From assembly GCA_964292325.1 (NCBI GenBank), contig CAXYVG010000022.1, forward strand, positions 1 to 45,147: DNA of 45,147 nucleotides, given 5' to 3'. A program made the position numbers and the translations under genes. The notes beneath the pieces are model-generated. The model was not told where the DNA came from. It searched no databases and saw only the letters and a list, made by a program, of their open reading frames with translations. This stretch comes from CTSoil-075 sp964292325. Lineage in GTDB: Bacteria; Bacillota; Negativicutes; DSM-13327. This document shows, in pieces, positions 7,618-16,821 of the stretch; the stretch's first letter is position 1, and each line of letters starts with the position of its first letter.

Positions 7618-10600
7618 ATGCCGAAAAAAGAATATCTAAAAAAAGTAATGGTTATTGGCTCAGGGCCGATTGTTATTGGACAAGCTGCTGAGTTTGATTA
7701 TGCAGGGACACAAGCATGTCGTGCGTTAAAAGAAGAAGGTCTAGAAGTAGTATTGGTCAATAGTAATCCAGCGACGATTATGACAGATACCAATATTGCC
7801 GATCGTGTATATATTGAACCGTTAACACTCGATTTTTTAGAAGCGATTATTGCGAAAGAAAGACCAGATGGACTACTTGCAACATTAGGCGGACAGGCTG
7901 GACTGAATCTAGCTGTTGAATTAGATGAAAGTGGCGTACTGTCGAACTTTAATGTAGAACTACTGGGAACACCTCTTACTGCTATTAAAAAAGCAGAGGA
8001 TCGTGAACTATTTAAAGAAACCATGCAATCCATTGGTCAACCAATTCCAGAAAGTACTACTGTCGAAGATGTAGAGAATGCTTGTTTATTTGCAAGAAAG
8101 ATTGGTTATCCTATCATTGTTCGCCCAGCTTACACTATGGGTGGTGCAGGCGGCGGTATTGTAGATAATGAAGTGGATCTAATTAGCGTTGTAACTCGGG
8201 GCTTAAAGTACAGTATGATTGGTCAAGTATTGATTGAACGTAGTGTAGCTGGCTGGAAAGAAATTGAATACGAAGTCATTCGTGATGCGGCTGACAATTG
8301 TATTGTTGTATGTAATATGGAAAACTTTGATCCTGTAGGTGTTCATACTGGTGATAGTATTGTTGTTGCACCATCACAAACGCTGACCGATCATGAGTAT
8401 CAGATGCTAAGAACCGCTTCTCTTAATATTATCCGTGCACTAGGAATTGAAGGCGGTTGTAATGCGCAATATGCCCTTGATCCGGATACGAATAATTATT
8501 ATGTTATTGAAGTGAACCCACGGGTAAGTCGTTCGAGTGCTCTTGCTTCCAAAGCTACCGGTTATCCGATTGCAAAAGTAGCAAGTAAGATTGCGATTGG
8601 TTATCATTTAGATGAAATACAAAATGCTGTTACTAAGAAAACGATGGCTTGTTTTGAACCATCACTTGATTATCTAGTAGTCAAATTCCCACGCTGGCCT
8701 TTTGATAAATTTATTTTTGCCGATCGTATTTTAGGAACCCAAATGAAAGCGACTGGGGAAGTCATGTCGATTGATCGGTCTTTTGAAGCGGCTTTACTAA
8801 AAGCGGTGCGTTCTTTGGAGATTGGTGTCCATCGTTTGCATATTCCTGAAATTGGTCAATTATCTACGGAAGAAGTGCGTAAAAAATTACAACTTTCTAA
8901 TGATGAACGAATTTTTATGGTGGCAGAAGCATTGCGCCGTGATATTAGTGTGGATGAAATTCATGATATCACGAAGATCGATGAATTTTTCCTTCATAAG
9001 ATCAAAAATATTACCAATATGGAAAATCGTATCAAAACCGAAGAACATGTGCCTGCATTGATGCTAGCTGCTAAGAAAATGGGGCTTGCTGATAAGTCGA
9101 TTGCTGAACTTTCTGGAAAGAGCATTGAAGAAATTCGCGAAGACCGCAAGAATCAGCAAATCGTACCTTGTTACAAGATGGTAGATACTTGTGCGGCAGA
9201 ATTTGAAGCCGTTACACCATATTATTATTCCACGTATGCGCAAGAAGATGAAGTGGTTGTTTCTGATAAACGCAAAGTGATGGTACTTGGCTCAGGTCCT
9301 ATCCGTATTGGACAGGGGGTAGAGTTCGATTACTGCTCCGTACATTCTGTATGGGCACTTCGCGAAATGGGAATTGAATCGATTATTGCCAATAATAATC
9401 CTGAAACCGTAAGTACGGACTTTGATACTTCAGATCGTCTGTATTTTGAGCCTCTTACTCCAGAAGATGTGATGAATATCATTGATAAAGAAAAGCCAGA
9501 AGGCGTTATTGTACAGTTTGGTGGGCAGACGGCTATTAATCTAGCAGGACCACTTGCTAAAGCTGGCGTAAAAATAATGGGTACGAGTGTTGAAGATATT
9601 GACCGTGCTGAAGATCGCGAAAAATTTGATGAACTACTTGAATCACTAAAGATTCCAAGACCACAAGGATCTACCGTAACCAATGGTGATGATGCTGTGC
9701 TTGAGGCTGCTAAAATTGGTTATCCAGTGGTAGTGCGTCCTTCCTATGTACTAGGCGGACGGGCAATGGAAATTGTGTATGATGAAGATGAATTAAAAGA
9801 TTATATGACTCGGGCTGTAAAGGCTTCACCAGAACATCCTGTACTTGTCGATCGTTATATGCAAGGTACGGAAGTGGAAGTAGATGCGATTTCTGATGGC
9901 GTGGATGTATTCATCCCAGGCATTATGGAACATGTAGAACGGGCAGGGGTACATTCTGGTGATAGTATTGCGGTATATCCAACGCAAACCTTATCACAAG
10001 AGGTTATTGATATCATCATTGATTATACTACGCGTTTAGCAACTGGCCTTCATGTTAAGGGTGTTTTAAATATCCAGTATGTAGTAGTGGATGATGGCGT
10101 ATATGTGATTGAAGTAAATCCACGTTCTAGTCGTACCATTCCTTTCTTAAGTAAAGTAACCGATGTACCAATGGTCAATGTGGCTACTCGTGTAGCAATG
10201 GGGGCGACGCTACGTTCTCTTGGTTATAATTCTGGACTATTGCCAGCGAAACCATATACGGCAGTCAAAGCACCAGTATTCTCCTTCTCTAAAATGCAAC
10301 AGGTTGATATTTCTTTAGGGCCTGAAATGAAGTCAACTGGTGAAGTCATGGGCATTGATTATCATTATGCGAGAGCTTTATATAAAGCCATTACAGGTGC
10401 TGGTATGAATATCCCAGAACATGGTACGGTACTCTTTACGGTAGCGGATAAAGATAAAGAAGAAGGCGGAGAACTTGCAAAAGGTCTTGCGGATCTTGGT
10501 TATCGTTTAGTAGCTACTGGTGGTACCGCTAAGCACTTGCAGTCGCTAGGACTTGATGTTGATGTATTGCATAAAGTACATGAGCAAAAACCTGATATCA

Positions 10601-10839
10601 TCCAAATGATCAAGACAGGTAAAATTAATATGGTGATCAATACCCTTACTCATGGTAAAGCACCAGAACGTGATGGGTACAAAATACGCCGAGCAACTGT
10701 TGAACATGCGATTCCTTGCTTTACTTCAATGGATACTGCAAAAGCCGTATTTGATGTGTTGACATTCATGCGCGAACGTCGGTTGTCATATGTATTAGCA
10801 GTACAAGATTATGTGGGCGGAGGCGATACCCTTGCCTAA
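7618..10839 (+). CDS. carB: Carbamoyl-phosphate synthase, large subunit
   Basis: Makes carbamoyl phosphate from bicarbonate, ammonia and two ATP. 1073 residues in the classical duplicated layout: an N-terminal carboxyphosphate half, beginning KKVMVIGSGPIVIGQAAEFDY, and a carbamate half, beginning KVMVLGSGPIRIGQGVEFDY near residue 556, each with an ATP-grasp fold. The C-terminal methylglyoxal-synthase-like allosteric domain (about 930-1073) is present, so effector control is expected. Its last codons overlap pyrK. No truncation or odd residue was noticed. Confidence 0.97.
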   Translation: MPKKEYLKKVMVIGSGPIVIGQAAEFDYAGTQACRALKEEGLEVVLVNSNPATIMTDTNIADRVYIEPLTLDFLEAIIAKERPDGLLATLGGQAGLNLAVELDESGVLSNFNVELLGTPLTAIKKAEDRELFKETMQSIGQPIPESTTVEDVENACLFARKIGYPIIVRPAYTMGGAGGGIVDNEVDLISVVTRGLKYSMIGQVLIERSVAGWKEIEYEVIRDAADNCIVVCNMENFDPVGVHTGDSIVVAPSQTLTDHEYQMLRTASLNIIRALGIEGGCNAQYALDPDTNNYYVIEVNPRVSRSSALASKATGYPIAKVASKIAIGYHLDEIQNAVTKKTMACFEPSLDYLVVKFPRWPFDKFIFADRILGTQMKATGEVMSIDRSFEAALLKAVRSLEIGVHRLHIPEIGQLSTEEVRKKLQLSNDERIFMVAEALRRDISVDEIHDITKIDEFFLHKIKNITNMENRIKTEEHVPALMLAAKKMGLADKSIAELSGKSIEEIREDRKNQQIVPCYKMVDTCAAEFEAVTPYYYSTYAQEDEVVVSDKRKVMVLGSGPIRIGQGVEFDYCSVHSVWALREMGIESIIANNNPETVSTDFDTSDRLYFEPLTPEDVMNIIDKEKPEGVIVQFGGQTAINLAGPLAKAGVKIMGTSVEDIDRAEDREKFDELLESLKIPRPQGSTVTNGDDAVLEAAKIGYPVVVRPSYVLGGRAMEIVYDEDELKDYMTRAVKASPEHPVLVDRYMQGTEVEVDAISDGVDVFIPGIMEHVERAGVHSGDSIAVYPTQTLSQEVIDIIIDYTTRLATGLHVKGVLNIQYVVVDDGVYVIEVNPRSSRTIPFLSKVTDVPMVNVATRVAMGATLRSLGYNSGLLPAKPYTAVKAPVFSFSKMQQVDISLGPEMKSTGEVMGIDYHYARALYKAITGAGMNIPEHGTVLFTVADKDKEEGGELAKGLADLGYRLVATGGTAKHLQSLGLDVDVLHKVHEQKPDIIQMIKTGKINMVINTLTHGKAPERDGYKIRRATVEHAIPCFTSMDTAKAVFDVLTFMRERRLSYVLAVQDYVGGGDTLA

Positions 10840-11602
10840 AATGGTAGTAGCGGCTCGGGTTGTAGAAAATATCGAAATTGGTAAACAGGTAAAAGAATTA
10901 GTCTTGTATGCTCCTGAGATTGCTGCGCAAACTCTGCCCGGTCAATTTCTGCATATTAGAGTAGCTAATGCTACTTATCATCCATTACTCAGAAGACCCC
11001 TCAGCATCTCAAATGTAGATGCTGAGGCTGGTACAGTACGCACGATTTATCGGATTGTCGGGCAGGGAACTGCGCATCTTGCTACCTTAACAAAAGATGA
11101 TATAGTCGATTGTATGGGACCACTTGGAACTGGATTCTCCTTGCAAGGAAAGCGTCCTCTCTTAGTAGGGGGCGGTATGGGATTGGCGCCGCTAGTATTT
11201 TTAGCAGGCGCTTTATGCCCAAGAAAGATCGAAGTATTAATGGGTGGGCGCACTGAGGAAGAAATGTTTTGGACATCTATATTCAAAGATATGTGCGAAA
11301 ATATTCACATTACCACTGATGACGGTACGCTAGGCAGCCGTGGTGTGACTTTGGATGTTTTGCCAACTCTTTTGGAAACTGGGAACTTCGATATGATTTA
11401 TACTTGTGGACCACGAGTTATGATGGAAGGCGTAGCGAAACTTGCCAAACAATATCAAATCCCTTGCCAGGTATCTCTTGAGGAACATATGGCCTGTGGG
11501 ATTGGTGGTTGTTTATCTTGCACTTGCGCTACTAGTAATGGTTCAAGGAAAAAGGTATGTACAGATGGACCAGTGTTTTGGGCTGAGGAGGTGATTTCAT
11601 GA
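10832..11602 (+). CDS. pyrK: Dihydroorotate dehydrogenase B, electron transfer subunit
   Basis: FAD and 2Fe-2S subunit that passes electrons from PyrD to NAD+. A ferredoxin-reductase-like FAD/NAD domain precedes a C-terminal cysteine cluster CGIGGCLSCTC...C (C222, C227, C230, C243) that binds the 2Fe-2S centre. The frame is open from ATG 10811, but TTG 10832 is preferred: GGAGG at 10819-10823 has proper spacing to it, and residues upstream merely overlap carB. 256 residues, normal. Followed by pyrD with an ATGA overlap, as expected for an obligate complex. Confidence 0.95.
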   Translation: MPKMVVAARVVENIEIGKQVKELVLYAPEIAAQTLPGQFLHIRVANATYHPLLRRPLSISNVDAEAGTVRTIYRIVGQGTAHLATLTKDDIVDCMGPLGTGFSLQGKRPLLVGGGMGLAPLVFLAGALCPRKIEVLMGGRTEEEMFWTSIFKDMCENIHITTDDGTLGSRGVTLDVLPTLLETGNFDMIYTCGPRVMMEGVAKLAKQYQIPCQVSLEEHMACGIGGCLSCTCATSNGSRKKVCTDGPVFWAEEVIS

Positions 11603-12531
11603 GTAATAACGAGTGTAATGCTCATGATCTTCTAGCGGTTACGATTGCTGGTATCAAAATGAAAACACCAGTGATGACAGGATCTGGAACATTTGGTTTT
11701 GGCACGGAGTATCGTGATTTTGTAGATTTAAACAAAATCGGAGCGATTGTTGTCAAAGGTACGACGCTAAAGCCTAGACCAGGAAATAAAGGGCAGCGAA
11801 TTGCGGAAACGCCAGCTGGTATGCTCAACTCGATTGGACTTGAAAATCCAGGTGTAGAAGAATTTTTAAAAACGATATTGCCTAGTTTAGCTCAATATGA
11901 TGTCCCCATCATTGTGAATATTTCTGGCAATACAGTAGAAGAATATGGTCAATTGGCAGAGTTACTTACCGTACCAGGAGTTGCTGGTCTAGAGCTTAAT
12001 ATCTCTTGTCCGAATGTCAAAGAAGGCGGCATTGCTTTTGGTACCAATTGTCATAGTGCGAGTGCTGTGGTAGCAGAGGCAAAGGCTCATACTAGCTTGC
12101 CTGTTATCGTTAAACTGTCTCCGAATGTTACCGATATTGTAGAGATGGCAAAAGCGGTAGAAGCGGCTGGGGCTGATGCCATATCACTCATTAATACCTT
12201 GCTGGGAATGGCCATTGATATTCATAAATGGCGACCATTACTTGGTAATGTAGTAGGCGGACTCTCTGGACCAGCAGTGAAACCAGTCGCTGTACGCATG
12301 GTATGGCAAGTTGCGCAGGCTGTTCATGTACCGATTATTGGGATGGGTGGTATTGTAACAGCAGAAGATGCTGTTGAGTTTATGCTGGCAGGAGCGAGTG
12401 CAGTTGCAGTTGGAACGGGGAATTTTGTAGATCCAAGAGCTACTGAAAAGGTGGCGGAAGGCCTTAGAGAATATCTGACGAAACGTGGTTTATCAAGTGT
12501 CAATCAACTTGTGGGCAAAGTGATTATATAA
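11599..12531 (+). CDS. pyrD: Dihydroorotate dehydrogenase B, catalytic subunit
   Basis: FMN enzyme oxidising dihydroorotate to orotate; class 1B because pyrK is directly upstream and overlaps it. The active-site loop ELNISCPNVKEGG contains the catalytic base cysteine (about C137). The FMN phosphate-binding end GMGGIVTAEDA and GASAVAVGTG are clear. 310 residues, full length. The NAD-linked 1B form fits a strict or facultative anaerobe that cannot rely on a quinone-linked class 2 enzyme. Confidence 0.97.
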   Translation: MSNNECNAHDLLAVTIAGIKMKTPVMTGSGTFGFGTEYRDFVDLNKIGAIVVKGTTLKPRPGNKGQRIAETPAGMLNSIGLENPGVEEFLKTILPSLAQYDVPIIVNISGNTVEEYGQLAELLTVPGVAGLELNISCPNVKEGGIAFGTNCHSASAVVAEAKAHTSLPVIVKLSPNVTDIVEMAKAVEAAGADAISLINTLLGMAIDIHKWRPLLGNVVGGLSGPAVKPVAVRMVWQVAQAVHVPIIGMGGIVTAEDAVEFMLAGASAVAVGTGNFVDPRATEKVAEGLREYLTKRGLSSVNQLVGKVII

Positions 12532-12547
12532 TTTTGGATGTGATAGA

Positions 12548-13267
12548 ATGAAGGCTGATAACCGTTTAATCGTTGCGATTGATGTTGCCAATATGAAACA
12601 AGTAGAGCAGTTAGTCGAGACATTAGGTGACAGTGTTAGTTATTATAAGGTGGGCATGGAACTTTTTTATAGTGTAGGTCATGAGGTTATTACATATTTG
12701 CGTAGCCAGGGAAAAGAGATCTTTTTAGATTTAAAATTACATGATATCCCTAATACGGTAGCGCACAGTTTAGCAGCCTTAGCAGAACTTGGCGTTTCTA
12801 TGCTGAATGTACATGCTTCAGGTGGTCCGGCAATGATGAGTGCAGCGGCAGTTGCTGTAAAAAAGAAGGCGGATCTACTTGGAATAACTAGACCTAAATT
12901 AATTGCTGTTACAGTATTAACTAGTATCAATCAAGAGGAATGGACAGCTCTTGGTTATGAAATGGATTTGTCAAAGCAAGTGGTTCATTTGGCCCGGCTT
13001 GCCAAAGACGCCGGTCTTGATGGTGTTGTCGCTTCGCCGCAAGAAGCAGCGCAAATCCGAGAAGCTTGTGGTGATGACTTTATCATTGTTACTCCAGGGA
13101 TCAGACCAAGTGGTGCTGCCATTAACGATCAAAGTCGCATCGCTACGCCAGCTGGTGCACTGCGAAATGGAGCTCATCAATTAGTAATTGGAAGGCCGAT
13201 TACAGCCTCTGAAAATCCTCGGCAAGCGGCGCAAGATATTTTACAAGAAATGAGGGATATGGCATGA
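12548..13267 (+). CDS. pyrF: Orotidine 5'-phosphate decarboxylase
   Basis: Decarboxylates OMP to UMP, the last step of the pathway. The catalytic motif DLKLHDIPNT (about D61, K63, D66) is intact in a 239-residue TIM barrel of the bacterial group I type. The ribosome binding site is weak (GGATGTGATAG), and this is the one gap in the otherwise overlapping operon (16 bp after pyrD). The stop overlaps the pyrE start as ATGA. Confidence 0.97.
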   Translation: MKADNRLIVAIDVANMKQVEQLVETLGDSVSYYKVGMELFYSVGHEVITYLRSQGKEIFLDLKLHDIPNTVAHSLAALAELGVSMLNVHASGGPAMMSAAAVAVKKKADLLGITRPKLIAVTVLTSINQEEWTALGYEMDLSKQVVHLARLAKDAGLDGVVASPQEAAQIREACGDDFIIVTPGIRPSGAAINDQSRIATPAGALRNGAHQLVIGRPITASENPRQAAQDILQEMRDMA

Positions 13268-13839
13268 CAGAAGAACAAGTAAAACAGTTATTTATAGAAA
13301 CTGGAGCCATCTTAGAAGGACATTTTTTGTTGACATCGGGCTTACATAGTCCTTTATATGTAGAAAAATTTCAAGTTCTTCAGCATCCAGAGCATACAGC
13401 AGCTTTGTGTAAATCATTGGCAGATCGTTTTGCGAATGATCAGGTCGAATTGGTAATTGGTCCTATCACGGGCGGAATACTACTTGCACATGAAGTAGGT
13501 AAGAACCTTGGGACTCGCGCTATGTTTACAGAACGTGAAAATGGCCGTATGGCCCTAAGGCGTGGATTTGCCATTAAACCTGGTGAACGAGTACTGATCG
13601 TTGAAGATATTATTACAACTGGTGGTTCTGTAGAAGAAGTACTAGAGGTAGTACGTGAACAAGGCGGCGTACCAGTAGGAGTTGGCATATTAGTGGATCG
13701 TAGTGGCGGTACTGTCGATTTTGGCATACCTCATCAAGCACTATTGCACCTTACGGTTGAAACGTATAAAGCGGATCAATGTCCTTTATGCGCGAAAGGT
13801 CAGCCGATTACGAAACGTGGTAGCCGTAAATTATCATAA
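13264..13839 (+). CDS. pyrE: Orotate phosphoribosyltransferase
   Basis: Joins orotate and PRPP to give OMP. The PRPP-binding motif VLIVEDIITTGGSVEEV (from about residue 110) is intact. 191 residues. It resembles the subfamily with a C-terminal CPLCAKG segment seen in many Firmicutes and archaea. Last gene of the pyr operon; no strong terminator follows, so some read-through into the tRNA genes downstream is possible. Confidence 0.96.
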   Translation: MTEEQVKQLFIETGAILEGHFLLTSGLHSPLYVEKFQVLQHPEHTAALCKSLADRFANDQVELVIGPITGGILLAHEVGKNLGTRAMFTERENGRMALRRGFAIKPGERVLIVEDIITTGGSVEEVLEVVREQGGVPVGVGILVDRSGGTVDFGIPHQALLHLTVETYKADQCPLCAKGQPITKRGSRKLS

Positions 13840-13857
13840 AAAAATGATGAAAAACTA

Positions 13858-13886
13858 TTGAAATTATTTTAGAGTTATGTTATCAT
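13858..13886 (+). promoter_or_regulatory. Promoter for the Asp-Gly-Trp tRNA genes
   Basis: TTGAAA at 13858-13863 and TATCAT at 13881-13886 with an exact 17-base spacer, 33 bases upstream of tRNA-Asp. Likely the stable-RNA promoter for the three tRNAs. Confidence 0.6.
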
Positions 13887-13919
13887 ATAGAAGCTGGTTG
13901 TTGAACAACACTAGCTTAT

Positions 13920-13995
13920 GGCCCAGTAGTTTAGCGGTTAGAATGCCGCCCTGTCACGGCGGAGGTCGTCGGTTCAAATCCGATCTGGGTCGCCA
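13920..13995 (+). tRNA. tRNA-Asp (GTC)
   Basis: Full cloverleaf of 76 nt with encoded CCA. Acceptor GGCCCAG pairs with CTGGGTC; anticodon stem CCGCC/GGCGG carries loop CTGTCAC, anticodon GTC. GGTTCAAATCC forms the T arm. Confidence 0.97.
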
Positions 13996-14003
13996 TTTAT
14001 TAT

Positions 14004-14078
14004 GCGGGAATAGCTCAGCGGTAGAGCATCGCCTTGCCAAGGCGAGGGTCGGGAGTTCGAATCTCCTTTCCCGCTCCA
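14004..14078 (+). tRNA. tRNA-Gly (GCC)
   Basis: 75 nt with encoded CCA. Acceptor GCGGGAA pairs with TTCCCGC; anticodon stem TCGCC/GGCGA holds loop TTGCCAA, anticodon GCC. The T arm has GTTCGAATC. Eight bases after tRNA-Asp. Confidence 0.97.
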
Positions 14079-14079
14079 T

Positions 14080-14155
14080 AGGGGTATAGCTCAATTGGTA
14101 GAGTACCGGTCTCCAAAACCGATGGTTGAGGGTTCAAGTCCTTCTGCCCCTGCCA
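14080..14155 (+). tRNA. tRNA-Trp (CCA), attachment site of an integrated element
   Basis: 76 nt with encoded CCA. Acceptor AGGGGTA pairs with TGCCCCT; the anticodon loop CTCCAAA gives anticodon CCA. The outer anticodon-stem pair is a C-A mismatch as read. Bases 14096-14156 recur perfectly at 18263-18323, so the 3' part of this gene is the site where a mobile element integrated; the gene itself remains complete. Confidence 0.96.
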
Positions 14156-14156
14156 C
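14096..14156 (+). repeat. attL-type direct repeat in tRNA-Trp
   Basis: 61-bp sequence covering position 17 of tRNA-Trp to one base beyond its CCA end, identical to 18263-18323. The flanking bases differ on both sides. With the integrase gene starting 134 bp downstream, this is read as one end of an integrated element. Confidence 0.9.
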
Positions 14157-14167
14157 ATAAACCTAGT

Positions 14168-14199
14168 AACGACGCGGCTTTAGGCCACGTCGTTTTTTT
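14168..14199 (+). terminator. Terminator after tRNA-Trp
   Basis: AACGACG at 14168-14174 pairs with CGTCGTT at 14188-14194, inner GGC/GCC, followed by seven T. It lies inside the integrated element, so it replaces the host terminator now displaced to 18336. Confidence 0.85.
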
Positions 14200-14289
14200 G
14201 TATACAAAAGAAAAAATGACGGTGTGGATGTACCCTGATAACCCACAAGTCCTATGATTTTTAGGGCTAAAATAAGGGGTGGAAAAGGT

Positions 14290-15240
14290 ATGTCAAAACT
14301 AATTGGCAATCTGAAAAAACAAAGAAAAAGCGAAGATGATATTAATGGTTTAATTGAGGAATTTTTATCGCATACGGCAGTACGAGGCGTTAGCCAAGAT
14401 ACTTTGAATAGCCATAAATATGCTTTAAATCATTTCTTCAATGAGTACAAAAGTAGCCTAGATGATGTAGTAGCTATTAGAAAACGGCTTCAGCTACTGT
14501 TAAAGGGAAATAAAGATGCATACTACAATAAAAGGTTAAATGCTTTGCGCCAATTCTTTAAATTTTGTATTGATGAAGAGGCTATGACTGAAAATCCTGC
14601 ACTGGAATATAAGTATCGTAAAGCTAGTATTCAAATTGTAGATCATTCGGATGAGGCCATAAAAAAATTGCTTAAAACCATAAAGCAAGATACGTTTGCT
14701 GGTTTACGCGATTATTGTTTTGCTGTTTTACTATTAGACACTGGGATAAGGCCTAGTGAGGCATTGCAACTGTTAATTAAAGATATTGATTTTGCAAGGA
14801 AGAAAATTCATGTTAGGGCTGAAATTGCAAAGACTAGAGAAGAACGTTATCTACCAGTGTCTATTCAAGTGTTGCATGTGCTTGAAAAGTTAATAAGTTA
14901 TAGACCTGATGATTGGGATAATAATAAAACGACAGTACTATGTACTTATGAAGGGAATCAATTGCCGGCTAGAGGAATGCAGGATCGTTTTCGTAATTAC
15001 GCAAAGAGAATCGGTGAAGAGATTACTCCGTATCATTTAAGACATTGTTTTGCTTTGGGTTATATTCGATCAGGTGGAAACGCCTTTTCTTTGCAGCGGA
15101 TTATGGGTCATGCATCATTGGAAATGACTAAAGTCTACGTTAATTTGAACGATAAAGATTTGGAAAAAGAACATACGGCGGCTTCGCCACTACAAAATTT
15201 TCTAGGAAGTAAGAGAGTTAAGAACATAAAGAAGAAATAG
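14290..15240 (+). CDS. Tyrosine-type site-specific recombinase (element integrase)
   Basis: Integrase of the XerC/D-like tyrosine recombinase family, expected to join the element to the tRNA-Trp 3' end. A SAM-like N-terminal core-binding domain (about 20-110) precedes the catalytic domain with R154 (DTGIRPSEAL), R251 in PYHLRHCF, H274 (MGHAS) and the nucleophile Y283 (VYVNL). The first His of the HxxR box is Tyr, a variation seen in several subfamilies. Start ATG 14290 is chosen behind AAAAGG; the frame is open back to 14254. 316 residues, appears intact. It faces away from the tRNA. No excisionase gene was recognised. Confidence 0.92.
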   Translation: MSKLIGNLKKQRKSEDDINGLIEEFLSHTAVRGVSQDTLNSHKYALNHFFNEYKSSLDDVVAIRKRLQLLLKGNKDAYYNKRLNALRQFFKFCIDEEAMTENPALEYKYRKASIQIVDHSDEAIKKLLKTIKQDTFAGLRDYCFAVLLLDTGIRPSEALQLLIKDIDFARKKIHVRAEIAKTREERYLPVSIQVLHVLEKLISYRPDDWDNNKTTVLCTYEGNQLPARGMQDRFRNYAKRIGEEITPYHLRHCFALGYIRSGGNAFSLQRIMGHASLEMTKVYVNLNDKDLEKEHTAASPLQNFLGSKRVKNIKKK

Positions 15241-15275
15241 TTTAATATTATAGTAGGCTAAAATCCTGTATTTTT

Positions 15276-15304
15276 TTGTCATGTGTACAAAATTAGTGTA
15301 TAAT
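15276..15304 (+). promoter_or_regulatory. Promoter of the secreted-protein gene
   Basis: TTGTCA at 15276-15281 and a perfect TATAAT at 15299-15304, spacer 17. It lies just upstream of an AAAGGAG ribosome binding site at 15336-15342. Confidence 0.7.
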
Positions 15305-15346
15305 TTTAACTGGAGTTAATTAATCGATAAAAGATAAAGGAGTATA

Positions 15347-15888
15347 ATGATATCCAAAAGAAATTTGGATGGTTATTAACTGGATTATTTATGATGACGA
15401 TGCTGCTGGCAATACCAAATAAGGCGGATGCAAGAATTGTTAGAGGATATCCTGAATTTGGGCAAAATGAATTCAACCAAATACTTGGGGACTTTATGCT
15501 TAATTCAAAATTGAATTTAGGTAAATACTATACAATAGAATCTGTATCTACTAATAAAAATGGACTTAAAACATATACGATAGAAAAAGGAGATACTTAT
15601 CTTGCCGTAACAACAGACTCTAATGATATTATAAAAGGCTTAGCTAGCACAATAACTTTCACTCCTGATTCTGGACTTACGGCCGGTGGAATGTACAATA
15701 TATTTGGACAAGTCGTTAAATGGAGATATGGTAATCCAGATAGCGAAGAGATGGTTCCAATGAAATTAGATACTACTGCTAAATTAAATGTCGATGGCGC
15801 CTATAAATATACATATAAGGGTTTTTCCTATCCTGGTGCTGGTAAGAATGGCGAATTCAGATTCATAGTAAATATAGAAGCATTATAA
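15347..15888 (+). pseudogene. Putative secreted protein, start region out of frame by one base
   Basis: An ATG at 15347 follows AAAGGAG with good spacing, but its frame stops after ten codons. The long open frame begins only at ATG 15391, in the middle of what looks like a Sec signal. Adding a single A to the run at 15356-15359 would join the two into MISKKKFGWLLTG..., with a basic n-region, a long hydrophobic core and an ADA-R cleavage site. The mature part (about 150 residues, starting RIVRGYPEFGQ) is soluble-looking, with no cysteines and no family I recognise. Either a one-base deletion has silenced the gene, or the base is a sequencing error. If neither, the protein starts at 15391 without a proper signal. 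Carried by the integrated element. Confidence 0.6.
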
Positions 15889-15930
15889 AAAAGAGAGTCG
15901 TACTCATTAATTTGAGACGACTCTTTTTTT
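15889..15930 (+). terminator. Terminator after the secreted-protein gene
   Basis: AGAGTCGT at 15894-15901 pairs with ACGACTCT at 15917-15924, inner CTCA/TGAG, followed by seven T and preceded by a run of A. Could act in both directions. Confidence 0.9.
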
Positions 15931-16039
15931 GCATTTCACATGCCTTTTTTATTGTCACCAAGCTGACGTGGATTGTCAACACTAAGTCAGACAGTTTTTT
16001 TAAGGTGTGCAACTTTATACTCGAATGGGCTTAAATAAC

Positions 16040-16819
16040 CTAATGTTGAATGGATTCTTTTTTGTTAAACCAATTAACGTAGTCAGTCAGCTCTACATTT
16101 AACTCTTCCAGGCTTTCAAAATGATAGTTACGAACAAATTCCGTCTTAATGATTTTGAATGTGGCCTCTGCTACGGCATTGTCATAGGGGCACCCTTTCA
16201 TACTTAATGAACGCTTGATAACAAAGGTTTTAAGAACATCCTCTATGACCTTGTTCTTAAACTCATTGCCACGATCTGTATGAAAAAGGCTGATATTTTT
16301 CAAATTTGTTTTAATGCTGGCAAATGCCTTATACACTAAGCCAGCATCCTTATGAGTCCCAGTGCTGTAACCGATAATTTCCCGATTAAAGAGATCAATT
16401 AGGACGCAGATATAATTCCACTTGTGATTGACTCTTACATAAGTCAAATCGCTTACAACAACGGCTAAAGGATCTTTATTATCGAATTCACGATTTAGTT
16501 CATTAGTAACCTCTGATTCATTACAAGTGCTTTTATGAACCTTAAATTGGGCTACGGTATAGGTAGATACAAGTCCTAGTTCTTTCATGATCCGGCCGAT
16601 TCTGCGTCTGGACACAACGAGATCTTGCTTGCGTAATTCTTCTTTGATTTTTCGAGTCCCATAGTTATTTTTACTTTCCTTGAATATAACGCTAATTGCC
16701 TCTGAAGCCTCGTCGGCGCTGGAATTCATTTGAGATTCATAATAAAAAGTACTTCTTGAGATTTGTAGGACTTTGCACATTGCTGATATCGAGTATTTAT
16801 GTTGATTCTGCTTGATCAC
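16040..16819 (-). pseudogene. IS3-family transposase OrfB, C-terminus frameshifted
   Basis: DDE-type integrase catalytic domain with its acidic triad visible: D in VVSDLTYV, D in FHTDRGNEF and E in NAVAEATFK. It starts with GTG at 16819, just past the OrfA stop. The frame ends early at NKKESIQH. The usual C-terminus (RIHSTLGYLSPFEYK, then VAHLKKTV) is still encoded one frame away and runs to a TGA at 15987-15989. One A missing from the six-A run (T run at 16058-16063 on the plus strand) explains the shift. A -1 slip on the same A run would also restore the full protein, so activity is not excluded, but loss by indel is the simpler reading. Confidence 0.8.
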
Positions 16820-16821
16820 AT

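Noticed and set aside
13877..14089. 70-aa open frame across the tRNA genes
   Set aside because: Entirely covers tRNA-Asp and most of tRNA-Gly; an artefact of structured RNA genes.
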